The translations under genes were made by a program, and so were the position numbers. Below the pieces are notes generated by a model. The model searched no databases. It saw nothing but the letters and a program-made list of their open reading frames with translations, and was not told the DNA's origin. This document shows positions 9,720-18,515 of a DNA stretch of 36,478 bases, in pieces; the stretch's first letter is position 1; every line of letters begins with the position of its first letter. This DNA is from an uncultured Bacilli bacterium (GTDB lineage: Bacteria > Bacillota_I > Bacilli_A > RF39 > UBA660). The DNA is taken from assembly GCA_947589515.1 (NCBI GenBank), contig CANQBE010000008.1, positions 1 through 36,478 on the forward strand. The letters are read 5' to 3'.

Positions 9720-9801
9720 GTGTATCCTCCTTCTAAAGTAAATACTTTATGCTATAATCATATAATACTTTATAAAAAAAAGCAACAATTTTACACAAAG
9801 T

Positions 9802-10047
9802 TTACGAACTAACTAACATAACAAGTTTATGAATTAAAACATCACTATAACTGAAAGACTTAACTAAAGTACTATCTTCAACTCTTACAATAAAAATGGA
9901 TGGATAAGTATCGATGATGGTGGCCGAAAATTCTTCAATCTGATTTCTACTGCCATTAAAGCGAAAATGAAGAGTTTGCCCTTTATAAGAATTAATTTTA
10001 TTTCTTACTTTTTCAATATTCATCTTGGATACCCCACAAACATACAT
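9802..10047 (-). CDS. veg: Veg protein
   Basis: KVRNKINSYKGQTLHFRFNGSRNQIEEFSATIIDTYPSIFIVRVED; next to yabG as in Bacillus. Likely starts at MNIEKVRN. Confidence 0.9.
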   Translation of the reverse strand: MYVCGVSKMNIEKVRNKINSYKGQTLHFRFNGSRNQIEEFSATIIDTYPSIFIVRVEDSTLVKSFSYSDVLIHKLVMLVSS

Positions 10048-10811
10048 CCTTTTGTTGCAACCCCACCAATACCATCAGCACCTGACTTTGTTTTATTCAA
10101 AACTTCCAATAAGTCGACTGTTTGATTACGATCATATAATGCCAAATAAGAAGCAATAATCGCAGGATCTAAAGCATGAATATTAATTCTTTTAGGACTA
10201 GATGCAAAAGTAGCCCCAGCTTTAATTAATTCTTCATAGTTGCTTTGGCATGCACCAGCAATAATAATTAATTTATCTTGATTCTTTTCATATCCCCTGG
10301 CAATCTTAACAGCATCGATAAAATTAGAAGTATTTTTATAGTTAGCAATATTATCCTGCGAACCTTTTCGAGCATAATAAGCATCATGTCCTGTAATTAC
10401 CACAATATCTGGATTTAATTTTTCTAAATAACTTTGAATTTCTGTTTTGATATCTGCTTCTTTTAATTTCACACCATAGGACATGATGTTTAATTTTTTA
10501 TAAAAATTCATGCATCTTTTTAAATAATCCTCATCCCCATCAATATGAAGAACTTTACCTGGTAAATAAAAAAATTCATTGCGATCCAATTTTAAAGTAT
10601 CTGTAAGTTTACTAGTAATTCTCTCATCATCAATGACATCTTGATTTTCTACTTTTTGTAAATCCTCTAAAGTACTATCAGCATATAGTCTTAAATTGAT
10701 TCCTTTTAAATAAGCAATATCTCCTTCAATTGCCGTAATCACAAAAAAAGTATCATTATGATAAGAATTTCTAGTTACGATATCTCCAACACGAAAAAGC
10801 ATATATCTCAC
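10020..10811 (-). CDS. yabG: Sporulation-specific protease YabG
   Basis: FRVGDIVTRNSYHNDTFFVI, VLHIDGDEDYL, PDIVVITGHDAYY, IIAGACQSNYEELIKAGATFASSPKRINIHALDP. Confidence 0.95.
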   Translation of the reverse strand: MRYMLFRVGDIVTRNSYHNDTFFVITAIEGDIAYLKGINLRLYADSTLEDLQKVENQDVIDDERITSKLTDTLKLDRNEFFYLPGKVLHIDGDEDYLKRCMNFYKKLNIMSYGVKLKEADIKTEIQSYLEKLNPDIVVITGHDAYYARKGSQDNIANYKNTSNFIDAVKIARGYEKNQDKLIIIAGACQSNYEELIKAGATFASSPKRINIHALDPAIIASYLALYDRNQTVDLLEVLNKTKSGADGIGGVATKGCMFVGYPR

Positions 10812-10867
10812 CTCATCAATGAAATATATGCTTTTTATTTTTTAATATTCAATAAATAATAGAATGA

Positions 10868-12151
10868 TTAATAATAACTTTCACTAACTAATTTAGAATA
10901 AACAACATATCGTTGGACTTTATATTCATTGGTACCCATAGGATAACAAGTATACATCATTAATATTTCTTCATCTGTCTGAATAGGTAAACTAGCAGTA
11001 TCAGTATCTTGAATAATTTTGGTAGAAGTTACTTCATAAACTAAAGTACCATAGACTGCTTCTACAATTACTTGAGAACCTACATGTAACTGTGGTAAAT
11101 ACATAAAATGCTCTTTACTATTATGAGAAGCAAAAATGACAGAAGCTCCCTCTCCTGGAAAATAACTACCTGCATAATGTCCAATTCCTGCATCGATCAT
11201 TTCTGGAGTATCTCCATGATATATTGGTGCTTCTAACCCAATATCAGGAATTTTCAAAGTTGCCCATATCGTTCCCCATTTTGGATGTTTATATAATTTT
11301 TTTGTTTCTAAATTCATTCTTATATTAGAATCAGAATTGCCTTGAGTAGAACTATGATTTTCAGGAGGATTATTCACTTCAGGGCTAGGACTAGGAGCAG
11401 GTTGAAAATTATCAGGGGTATCGGAAACATCAGGAATTTCTGGAACATTATTAGATTGAGAATTATCTACTGAAGGTTCTACCGTAGGTAATGTTTCAAC
11501 AATATTTTGATTATTTTTCTGGGTATTTTCTTCATCACTCATAACGACTGTTCCATTAGAATAAACATTAATAGTAATAGAAAATGTTTGCGAAGAAGAT
11601 AAATAATCTTGATCTACCCATACTCTTAAACGAAATTTTTTCTCGTAAAGATTTTGATTTTTTGGAATTTCTCCTTGATAAATAACTTTTTCAATATACT
11701 TATTTTCATCTATCTTATCGGTCTGATTTAATTGCTGATATGTATTTAATAATAATTCATCCTCATGAGATCCATTTAATTCTGTTAAATATACTTTAAT
11801 AGCGTTTTCACTAATCGTAGAATTACCATTTTTTCTAGCAGTGATTTCATATGGAATATCATAGTTATTGGAAACATTACTAGTGATTTTAAAATCAAAA
11901 TATTCACCATCTTCTGCTTGAATTTTACCTAATTCATCTGTTTTAGGAGTAGCATCTGTAATACTGATTTCATTTCCGATACCTAAAGTATCAACATATT
12001 GAAAAGCTAATTTTCCGGAAGATATGATATGATCAGAAACATCTTGTTGAGCATAGTCAAAAAAGGAAAAACTAGTCCCTAAAGTAAGACTGATAATTCC
12101 GATTATCGTTAATAAAATTCCAAATGTAATTCTCTGTTTCATAATCAACAC
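10868..12151 (-). CDS. TasA/SipW-substrate-like domain fused to a class D-like sortase
   Basis: N-terminus similar to the three TasA-like ORFs in the window (ISITDATPKTDELGK...EYFDF...YLTELNG...KKFRLRVWV); P/S/N-rich linker; C-terminal sortase domain with His (FASHN), Cys (MMYTCYPMG) and Arg (VQRYVVYSK). Confidence 0.85.
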   Translation of the reverse strand: MLIMKQRITFGILLTIIGIISLTLGTSFSFFDYAQQDVSDHIISSGKLAFQYVDTLGIGNEISITDATPKTDELGKIQAEDGEYFDFKITSNVSNNYDIPYEITARKNGNSTISENAIKVYLTELNGSHEDELLLNTYQQLNQTDKIDENKYIEKVIYQGEIPKNQNLYEKKFRLRVWVDQDYLSSSQTFSITINVYSNGTVVMSDEENTQKNNQNIVETLPTVEPSVDNSQSNNVPEIPDVSDTPDNFQPAPSPSPEVNNPPENHSSTQGNSDSNIRMNLETKKLYKHPKWGTIWATLKIPDIGLEAPIYHGDTPEMIDAGIGHYAGSYFPGEGASVIFASHNSKEHFMYLPQLHVGSQVIVEAVYGTLVYEVTSTKIIQDTDTASLPIQTDEEILMMYTCYPMGTNEYKVQRYVVYSKLVSESYY

Positions 12152-12361
12152 CCGTCTTCATCCTTCTTAACTTCATTCTACTCTTTCTAAAAAAAGAATG
12201 TCAACTAATATTCAAATATTAAGTGTAAACTATTAACAAAGTTTACATAATAAAAATTGATATAATCAATTAAATACTATTTGTAAACGTAATAATGTCA
12301 ATTATATTTGGTAGAAATCATGTAAAATGGCATTTTCTTAGATGTCAACAATTTTATAAAA

Positions 12362-12387
12362 AATATCACTTGTTATAAAGTGATATT
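12362..12387 (-). terminator. Terminator downstream of TasA-like ORF 12413-13048
   Basis: Minus strand AATATCACTT-tataac-AAGTGATATTTTTT. Confidence 0.7.
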
Positions 12388-12412
12388 CTTATAAAAATAT
12401 ATTTAGTACATT

Positions 12413-13048
12413 TTAATTGGGTTCTTCACTAATAACTGCTACTCCTGATGCATAAACATGAACGGTAAGAGAAAAAGTACTATCAGAAGATGGTACAGTA
12501 GTTTCATTGAGACCATCGGTACTATTCCATATTCTTAAACGAAATTTTTTATCATAATTGCTTTGATTTTTCTGAATCTCATCACGATAAATAATTTTCT
12601 CTATATATTGTTCCTCTTTAATTTGTTCAGTTTGAGCTAGTTGAATAAATGGTTCCAATAATCTAGTTTCTTCTAAATTATTATTTAATTCTGTTAAATA
12701 TACTTTAAGAAACTGGTCATCCATAGTAGAATCCTTTGTTTTTCTTACAGTAATTTCATAAGGAATGTTATATAAACTATTTCCATTATAAATGATTTCA
12801 AAATCAAAATATTCCTGAATTCCCGATAAAACTTTACCTTGTTCATCTGAGATAGGTGTAGCATTTTGAATAGAGATTCCATTTTCTATATCAGGTAAAC
12901 TATTATATAAAAATATAATTTTATCGGTAGTAATAATATTATCATTAGATCCTTCATGAGCATAATTATAAAAAGAATAACTAATGCCTAAAGTTATACT
13001 AATAATACCAAGAATACCAAAGAAAATACCAAATATCATTCTTTTCAT
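12413..13048 (-). CDS. TasA-like putative SipW-dependent secreted protein
   Basis: N-terminal hydrophobic segment then YSFYNYAHEGSNDNIITTDKIIFLY, ISIQNATPISDEQGK, EYFDF, KKFRLRIW; homologous to three other ORFs in the window. Confidence 0.75.
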   Translation of the reverse strand: MKRMIFGIFFGILGIISITLGISYSFYNYAHEGSNDNIITTDKIIFLYNSLPDIENGISIQNATPISDEQGKVLSGIQEYFDFEIIYNGNSLYNIPYEITVRKTKDSTMDDQFLKVYLTELNNNLEETRLLEPFIQLAQTEQIKEEQYIEKIIYRDEIQKNQSNYDKKFRLRIWNSTDGLNETTVPSSDSTFSLTVHVYASGVAVISEEPN

Positions 13049-13121
13049 ATCTAAACTCCATACTTTCTATTCTTTATAATTTTTACGACTAATAACTGAA
13101 AAAAGATGACTATTTATAATA

Positions 13122-13544
13122 TTATTTTGCTATAAAAAAGATTCCCAAAGTAAATAATATGATAGAAGATAAGCAAGAAACAAGTAAAACTAAATGAGCA
13201 CTCGTAAAACCAGAAGAACTATTAACAACAGATTGGGTAGAGGGGAGATTCCCTATTTGAAAAATGTCACTGGTTTCTTTTTCAAGAGAGCCAAGAGACG
13301 GTAAATCAGTTTCCTGAAAATCTAAAGAACTAATTAGATTAGCAGGGTTTTTTAAAGCAGCAAAAGAAATAGAATCATCACTGTTATTTTCAGTAGATGT
13401 ATGAGAAGTTACTTCTGAGTGTAATAAATTAGAATTCAAAATAGTATTGTTATCCTGATTTATTTTTTTCTCCAAACAATTAAACTTTTGTTCCAAAGTT
13501 TCTAATCGATTTAAAATGTCTTCCAATCTTTTATCTTCTACCAT
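13122..13544 (-). CDS. Coiled-coil, C-terminally anchored small protein
   Basis: N-terminal heptad region LEDILNRLETLEQKFNCLEKKI, low-complexity middle, C-terminal TM AHLVLLVSCLSSIILFTLGIFFIAK. Confidence 0.6.
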   Translation of the reverse strand: MVEDKRLEDILNRLETLEQKFNCLEKKINQDNNTILNSNLLHSEVTSHTSTENNSDDSISFAALKNPANLISSLDFQETDLPSLGSLEKETSDIFQIGNLPSTQSVVNSSSGFTSAHLVLLVSCLSSIILFTLGIFFIAK

Positions 13545-13599
13545 GATAGCCTCCTACTTTAAAAGTATACCACAAATAAAAAAAGAAAGATATATTTAT

Positions 13600-14394
13600 T
13601 TACAAATTGTTACCAATTTCGACAAAAACTTCTAAAGGAAGTTCCTCTGCTCTTACATTTAAATCTAAATGATATTGTTTTAAGATTTCTTCTATTTTGT
13701 TCAAATCATATTTTTTCAAGTTATTACGTAATGTTTTTCTTTTAAATTGAAAACTATCACGAACAATTTGAAAGAAAAGGTGACGATTTTTTAAAGGAAG
13801 TAAATTATCTTTTTTGGTAAAAGAGATAATTTGACTATCAACGTTAGGTCTAGGAATAAAACAATTACGACTAACAAAAAACTCTTTTTTAATATGAAAA
13901 TAATAATTTAAATATACGGTAATGGAACCATATTCTTTAGTTTTTGGCTTAGCACAAAACCGATCTGCTACTTCTTTTTGAACCATTATGACTATTTTTT
14001 CAATCGATAAATTGTCTTCGATTAACTTTGTAATAATAGGAGTCGTAATATAATAAGGTAAATTAGCAACGACGTATAAATGCGAAAAAGTATATTTTTT
14101 TAAATCTTGCTGGATATCCCGATTTAAAAAATCATCATAAATAACTTCTACATTTAAAAATTCTAATAATTCATGATCCAATATTTCTTCAAGGGATTCA
14201 TCTATTTCATATGCAAGAACTTGCTTAGCTTTAGTAGCAAGTAATTTTGTCAATGCTCCTGCACCAGGTCCTATTTCAATGACTAAACTATCTTCTAAAA
14301 TATCGCTTACTTCCACTATCTTTTTAGGAATGGTATCATCTTTTAAAAAATTTTGACCATACCTTTTTTTAAAATGAAATTCTTCAGAATTCAT
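13600..14394 (-). CDS. rsmA: 16S rRNA dimethyladenosine transferase RsmA/KsgA
   Basis: FKKRYGQNFLKD, VIEIGPGAGALTKLL, VVANLPYYITTPI. Confidence 0.98.
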   Translation of the reverse strand: MNSEEFHFKKRYGQNFLKDDTIPKKIVEVSDILEDSLVIEIGPGAGALTKLLATKAKQVLAYEIDESLEEILDHELLEFLNVEVIYDDFLNRDIQQDLKKYTFSHLYVVANLPYYITTPIITKLIEDNLSIEKIVIMVQKEVADRFCAKPKTKEYGSITVYLNYYFHIKKEFFVSRNCFIPRPNVDSQIISFTKKDNLLPLKNRHLFFQIVRDSFQFKRKTLRNNLKKYDLNKIEEILKQYHLDLNVRAEELPLEVFVEIGNNL

Positions 14395-14449
14395 AAAATC
14401 ACCATTATTAATATAACATAGAACCGAAAGAAAAAGAAGTAAATTCTAT

Positions 14450-14941
14450 CTACTCCCCATTTTCTACTTTTTTAGAAAAATCAATTCCATCAATCATCAA
14501 CAATACATTACTTAAACACAAAATATATAGCATTGCTCTCATAGGTGCAATAATATCGGCAAAATAATTGAAGTTAATATGATAACCTAATCGGATAATA
14601 GCAATCATATTTTGATCCATAAATGTACGATAAACTGCAAATAAAATAAAGGCAAATACTAAACAACAAGTAATATTATAAAATAAACATTGATTTACAC
14701 TTTTCTGCCTCAAAACAAAATTAATAGCAAATAAAATAAATAATAATACAAAAGGAATAAAATTATAAATAGAATCACCAATATTCTTATCTAACCTTTG
14801 ATACATATTCACAATAATAAAGAAACTAAAAACAAAACATACTAACAACATAATCATTTTTAAAAAAGATAAAATAATATTAATAATTTTAATCATAGAT
14901 TCCTTCCACCTCACCAGCAAACCAATCAGATATATATTCAA
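14450..14941 (-). CDS. Multi-TM membrane protein, unknown
   Basis: Several hydrophobic segments; overlaps the next ORF by 53 bp. Probably starts at the internal MIKIINIILSF. Confidence 0.55.
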   Translation of the reverse strand: MNIYLIGLLVRWKESMIKIINIILSFLKMIMLLVCFVFSFFIIVNMYQRLDKNIGDSIYNFIPFVLLFILFAINFVLRQKSVNQCLFYNITCCLVFAFILFAVYRTFMDQNMIAIIRLGYHINFNYFADIIAPMRAMLYILCLSNVLLMIDGIDFSKKVENGE

Positions 14942-15581
14942 CGAAACTAGCAGCTTTATTATAAGAACTCATAACTTCATAAAAACCATCTTTGGTATTA
15001 TGTTTAATGAAAGAAGCAGCACTAGTATTATAAAAATAACTACTATTATTAATTAAATCTTTTTTTAAATAAGATGTCTCCGTACGTAAAGACTCTATAT
15101 ATAATTGAATTAAAGGTTGATTTTGAATTAAATAAGAACTATTAAAATTTTCCTTCGTAACAGTAGTAGTCCAATGTAAATTATAAACAATGCAATCATT
15201 AAAAATATCATTTTCATAAGATTCACGTAATCGATAAACATCAATAATAGAAATTTTTTTCATATCCTGAATACTTTGAATCGTTTCGTTATTAAATTTT
15301 TGTACACAAGTTTGTAAATTACTTTGAATAGCTAACATCCGATTTGAAGAAAGATTTCCAGAATAGGTAGTGGAATTAAATTTAGAAATATTTTGTGTGA
15401 TATGATCCATTTTTTCATTAATTTTATTAAATAACAGTTGAGTATTATCATCAGCATAAAAATCTTTTCTAATTTCTAAATAATGATAGGCATTAGATAA
15501 AAGATAGAAAAATGCAAATCCAAATACCAATCCCATTAGGGCATAATTCATAATTTTAATATATTGTTTAAAAAAATCCAT
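14889..15581 (-). CDS. Unknown protein with N-terminal TM, in the SipW/TasA cluster
   Basis: One strong TM (ALMGLVFGFAFFYLLSNAYHYL) and a long extracellular-looking helical region; tightly packed with the signal peptidase ORF. Confidence 0.6.
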   Translation of the reverse strand: MDFFKQYIKIMNYALMGLVFGFAFFYLLSNAYHYLEIRKDFYADDNTQLLFNKINEKMDHITQNISKFNSTTYSGNLSSNRMLAIQSNLQTCVQKFNNETIQSIQDMKKISIIDVYRLRESYENDIFNDCIVYNLHWTTTVTKENFNSSYLIQNQPLIQLYIESLRTETSYLKKDLINNSSYFYNTSAASFIKHNTKDGFYEVMSSYNKAASFVEYISDWFAGEVEGIYD

Positions 15582-15589
15582 AGAACCTC

Positions 15590-16501
15590 CTATAAAATTT
15601 GTTGTTCAGAAGAAGCTTGACTATTTTCTGAATCATTTGGTAATGGTGAAATATTAGTTTGTTCCTGTTGTGGTATGTTTGAAGAGGACTGACTAGGTAC
15701 AACAGAAGCAGCTTGATTATTTTCTGAATCATTTGGTAATGGTGAAATATTAGTTTGTTCCTGTTGTGGTGCGTTTAAAGAGGACTGACTAGGTACAACA
15801 GAAGAAGAAAAAACAGTATTTTGTGTAACATTCAAAGGTGTAGTCTGATTGATATTGTTAGGAGCCATATTTTGATTAGAATTACTAGGAATTTCTAAAG
15901 AATCTAAGACTATTGGACTCTGATCTTGAGAACTGTTTTTGTCCTTTTTCGTAATTCCAATTAATCGCAATAAATCACTACCAATAATAAATAAACATGG
16001 TAACACAATCACTAGTAACCAACCAATAGGCTTTGTCATAAAAATTTGAATATAACCAATCATGGGAATACGAAGATAAACTTTACCAATAACATCACTA
16101 GGACTAGTTAATGCAAAATCCTCTGTATTATTATGATCTCCTTTAGTTCTATATTTTATACCATCTTCTGTTTCAACAATACCAATAACACGGTGAGTAA
16201 TTGGTGTACCTGCTGTTTCGATTTCACTATTAATAAAAGTAATGATATCATTGATTTTAATGTGATCTTGTTTTACTCTGACCGTAACTACAGCATCGTA
16301 AACATTAATACTAGGAATCATACTCTCACTAATAATAACGTAAGCACCAAATAAAGGTCCTCTTTTTTCTCCTTTACTATTCCCAATTTTCTGATCTACA
16401 AAATAAGCCAAAAACATAAATACCACAATAACTAATACTGCTAAAACAGAATAGAATAATACCGATGATAAAAATCGAAATATTTTTTTGAAATCATTCA
16501 T
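15590..16501 (-). CDS. SipW/ER-type signal peptidase I with low-complexity repeat tail
   Basis: ISESMIPSINVYD (catalytic Ser), PITHRVIGI (His in place of Lys, SipW/ER type), KGDHNNTED; second TM; then an S/Q/N/P-rich tail. Confidence 0.9.
   Translation of the reverse strand: MNDFKKIFRFLSSVLFYSVLAVLVIVVFMFLAYFVDQKIGNSKGEKRGPLFGAYVIISESMIPSINVYDAVVTVRVKQDHIKINDIITFINSEIETAGTPITHRVIGIVETEDGIKYRTKGDHNNTEDFALTSPSDVIGKVYLRIPMIGYIQIFMTKPIGWLLVIVLPCLFIIGSDLLRLIGITKKDKNSSQDQSPIVLDSLEIPSNSNQNMAPNNINQTTPLNVTQNTVFSSSVVPSQSSLNAPQQEQTNISPLPNDSENNQAASVVPSQSSSNIPQQEQTNISPLPNDSENSQASSEQQIL
15615..15806 (-). repeat. Tandem 96-bp (32-aa) direct repeat in the signal peptidase tail
   Basis: Two copies of (A)SVVPSQSS-N-PQQEQTNISPLPNDSEN; unit starts at 15615 and 15711. 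Confidence 0.9.
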
Positions 16502-16581
16502 ACAATCACCCTATCTATTCCTATTATACTAAGATAATAATAACACATACGAAAAATGAAGTAAAATAAAAAAAGAAAAAC

Positions 16582-16601
16582 AAATGTCTTTCTTTACATT
16601 T
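16582..16601 (-). terminator. Possible weak terminator downstream of TasA-like ORF 16603-17238
   Basis: AAATGT-aaagaaag-ACATTT followed on the minus strand by GTTTTTCTTTTTTT. Confidence 0.5.
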
Positions 16602-16602
16602 T

Positions 16603-17238
16603 TTAATAAATACTACTAGCAGCAACGGAAACTTTTAAAGAGAAATGTTTATCGTTTATTTCAGTATAATCTAAATTAGGATTATTTAAATCCGTTACCC
16701 ACATCCTCAAACGAAACCTTTTTCCATAGGATACTTCACCTGCACTGACAGAGCCATAATAAATTGTTTTGCCAGATAATAATGGATTAGAAGTATCTGT
16801 TAAATTAGCATAAGTTAATACACTAGATTGTTGCCCTGTAATAGGAGTAGTTTGCTCTGTATCACCATCAAGAGTAGTTAAATAAATTTTAACATATTTT
16901 TCATCTAATGTAGAATCCTCGCCCTTTAATGCTGCAATTTCATAAGAAACATTACTAGAAGTTGTATTGGCAGAAACAGTAAAATCAAAGTACTCTTGAG
17001 TTCCTGATAAAACTTTTCCTTGCTCATCTGGAATAGGAATTGCATTTTGAATCGAAATTCCATTTCCACTACCATCAGCATCTGAATAAGAAAAAATAAT
17101 TCTACCCGTTTGAATAACATTATTTGTCATTCCTGTTCCTAAAAAGTTAAAAATGGAATAACTAATACCAGAGAAAAGAAAAATTAATGATAAAAATAGA
17201 AGAAAACTTCCTATAAGATAATATTTATTTTGAGACAT
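16603..17238 (-). CDS. TasA-like putative SipW-dependent secreted protein
   Basis: SYSIFNFLGTGMTNNVIQTGRIIFSYSD, ISIQNAIPIPDEQGK, EYFDF, KRFRLRMWV; adjacent to the SipW-like peptidase. Confidence 0.78.
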   Translation of the reverse strand: MSQNKYYLIGSFLLFLSLIFLFSGISYSIFNFLGTGMTNNVIQTGRIIFSYSDADGSGNGISIQNAIPIPDEQGKVLSGTQEYFDFTVSANTTSSNVSYEIAALKGEDSTLDEKYVKIYLTTLDGDTEQTTPITGQQSSVLTYANLTDTSNPLLSGKTIYYGSVSAGEVSYGKRFRLRMWVTDLNNPNLDYTEINDKHFSLKVSVAASSIY

Positions 17239-17240
17239 TA

Positions 17241-17861
17241 CTAATCCTCCTCTACTTGATAAGCATATACATCAACTTTGATAGAAAAACGTTGATTTTC
17301 ATAACCAACAGCAGTATCTTTTACCCACATTCTTAATCGAAAAGAATCACTATAATTTTCTAATCCTGCTTTCAAAGTTTTTTGATATAAAAGATAATAT
17401 TTTGTTTTATTAATATCCACTTGTGGTAAATTAGAAAAATCATCTAAAATTAATTCTTGTTCAATATTGCCTATTAATTGCGTTAAATAAATACGTACAT
17501 TCTTATCATCAAGAGTCGAAGTATCATCTTTTTTAATCAATAACTGGTATTGAAGATTAGCCTTATCAGTAGTAGCAGTAGTAGAAAAATCAAAATACTG
17601 ATTGGTTCCTATCATAGATTTCCCTAAGGAGTCTGAAATAGGAATAGCATTCTTAAGAGCGATTCCATTACCAACTTGACCAACATCTGAATAAGTAAAT
17701 ACAATGTTTCCTGTACCTAACTCATTATCACTACCATCTGAATTATAAATAGAATACGTAATACCAAACACGCAAAAAAATAAAAGGATGGAAAAGAAAA
17801 ATAAATAAATCCAATAATTCTTTTTTTCTTTGTCTTCTTGCTCAAAATTTGAATCTTGCAT
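17241..17861 (-). CDS. TasA-like putative SipW-dependent secreted protein
   Basis: ITYSIYNSDGSDNELGTGNIVFTYSD, IALKNAIPISDSLGK, QYFDF, DSFRLRMWV. Confidence 0.78.
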   Translation of the reverse strand: MQDSNFEQEDKEKKNYWIYLFFFSILLFFCVFGITYSIYNSDGSDNELGTGNIVFTYSDVGQVGNGIALKNAIPISDSLGKSMIGTNQYFDFSTTATTDKANLQYQLLIKKDDTSTLDDKNVRIYLTQLIGNIEQELILDDFSNLPQVDINKTKYYLLYQKTLKAGLENYSDSFRLRMWVKDTAVGYENQRFSIKVDVYAYQVEED

Positions 17862-17875
17862 ACTAACCTCCTATA

Positions 17876-18481
17876 TTACCAACCCCATCTTAAAACTTCA
17901 TAATGAACGCCTCGTTGTCTTCCAACAATATCCATATCATCAGTTTCCGTTACTAAAAAATCCATAATATTTCCTTTAATAGCGCCACCTCTATCTAAGA
18001 CAATTCCAATAATTGGTTCATCAGAAAAACTAACATTAGTTATTTTTACGATTGTGCCACAAGGAATTGCATAATCAGCAGCTAAAATACGAATTTTACC
18101 ATAGGTATTATCATCAAAATAAATATTACCTTTGGTTACATCTTGTCTTGGGGGACAATATACTTTTCCTGTACATCCCACGCAAATAGGATTATAAGCA
18201 GTCATTTGTCCTGTAAAAGAAATGGGCATTTGTGGACCATATAAACTTGCTTCGTACATGTCGCTTACTTCACGTACTAAAAGAGTATGATTACGATTAT
18301 CATACTTCGTAATAATATGAATAGCTTCAATTGATTTTACACCGTTAATATTACTAATACTATTCATCTTATTATTGGTAGGAGAAAGAAAATAAAGACA
18401 AAAACAAAAAACACAAATCACAAATAAAAAACGGGATGCCATAACTCTATAAAATTTTTGTTTCTTGTTTTTCATAACCAA
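17876..18481 (-). CDS. 3D-domain (YabE/RpfB C-terminal-like) cell-wall protein
   Basis: TGQMTAYNPICVGCTGK...GKIRILAADYAIPCGTIVKI...GIVLDRGGAIKGNIMDFLV; position next to tatD matches yabE. Confidence 0.85.
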   Translation of the reverse strand: MVMKNKKQKFYRVMASRFLFVICVFCFCLYFLSPTNNKMNSISNINGVKSIEAIHIITKYDNRNHTLLVREVSDMYEASLYGPQMPISFTGQMTAYNPICVGCTGKVYCPPRQDVTKGNIYFDDNTYGKIRILAADYAIPCGTIVKITNVSFSDEPIIGIVLDRGGAIKGNIMDFLVTETDDMDIVGRQRGVHYEVLRWGW

Positions 18482-18515
18482 TCACCTACCATGGTCTACT
18501 CTAAAAGTAACTATA

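Noticed and set aside
13122-13544. LPSTQ near the C-terminal TM as a sortase sorting signal
   Set aside because: Not LPXTG, no N-terminal signal peptide, motif-TM spacing is off; more likely a plain C-terminal anchor.
16926-17120. 64-aa ORF in the TasA-like gene and 73-aa plus-strand ORF at 16133-16354
   Set aside because: Shadow ORFs with no RBS or family signature.
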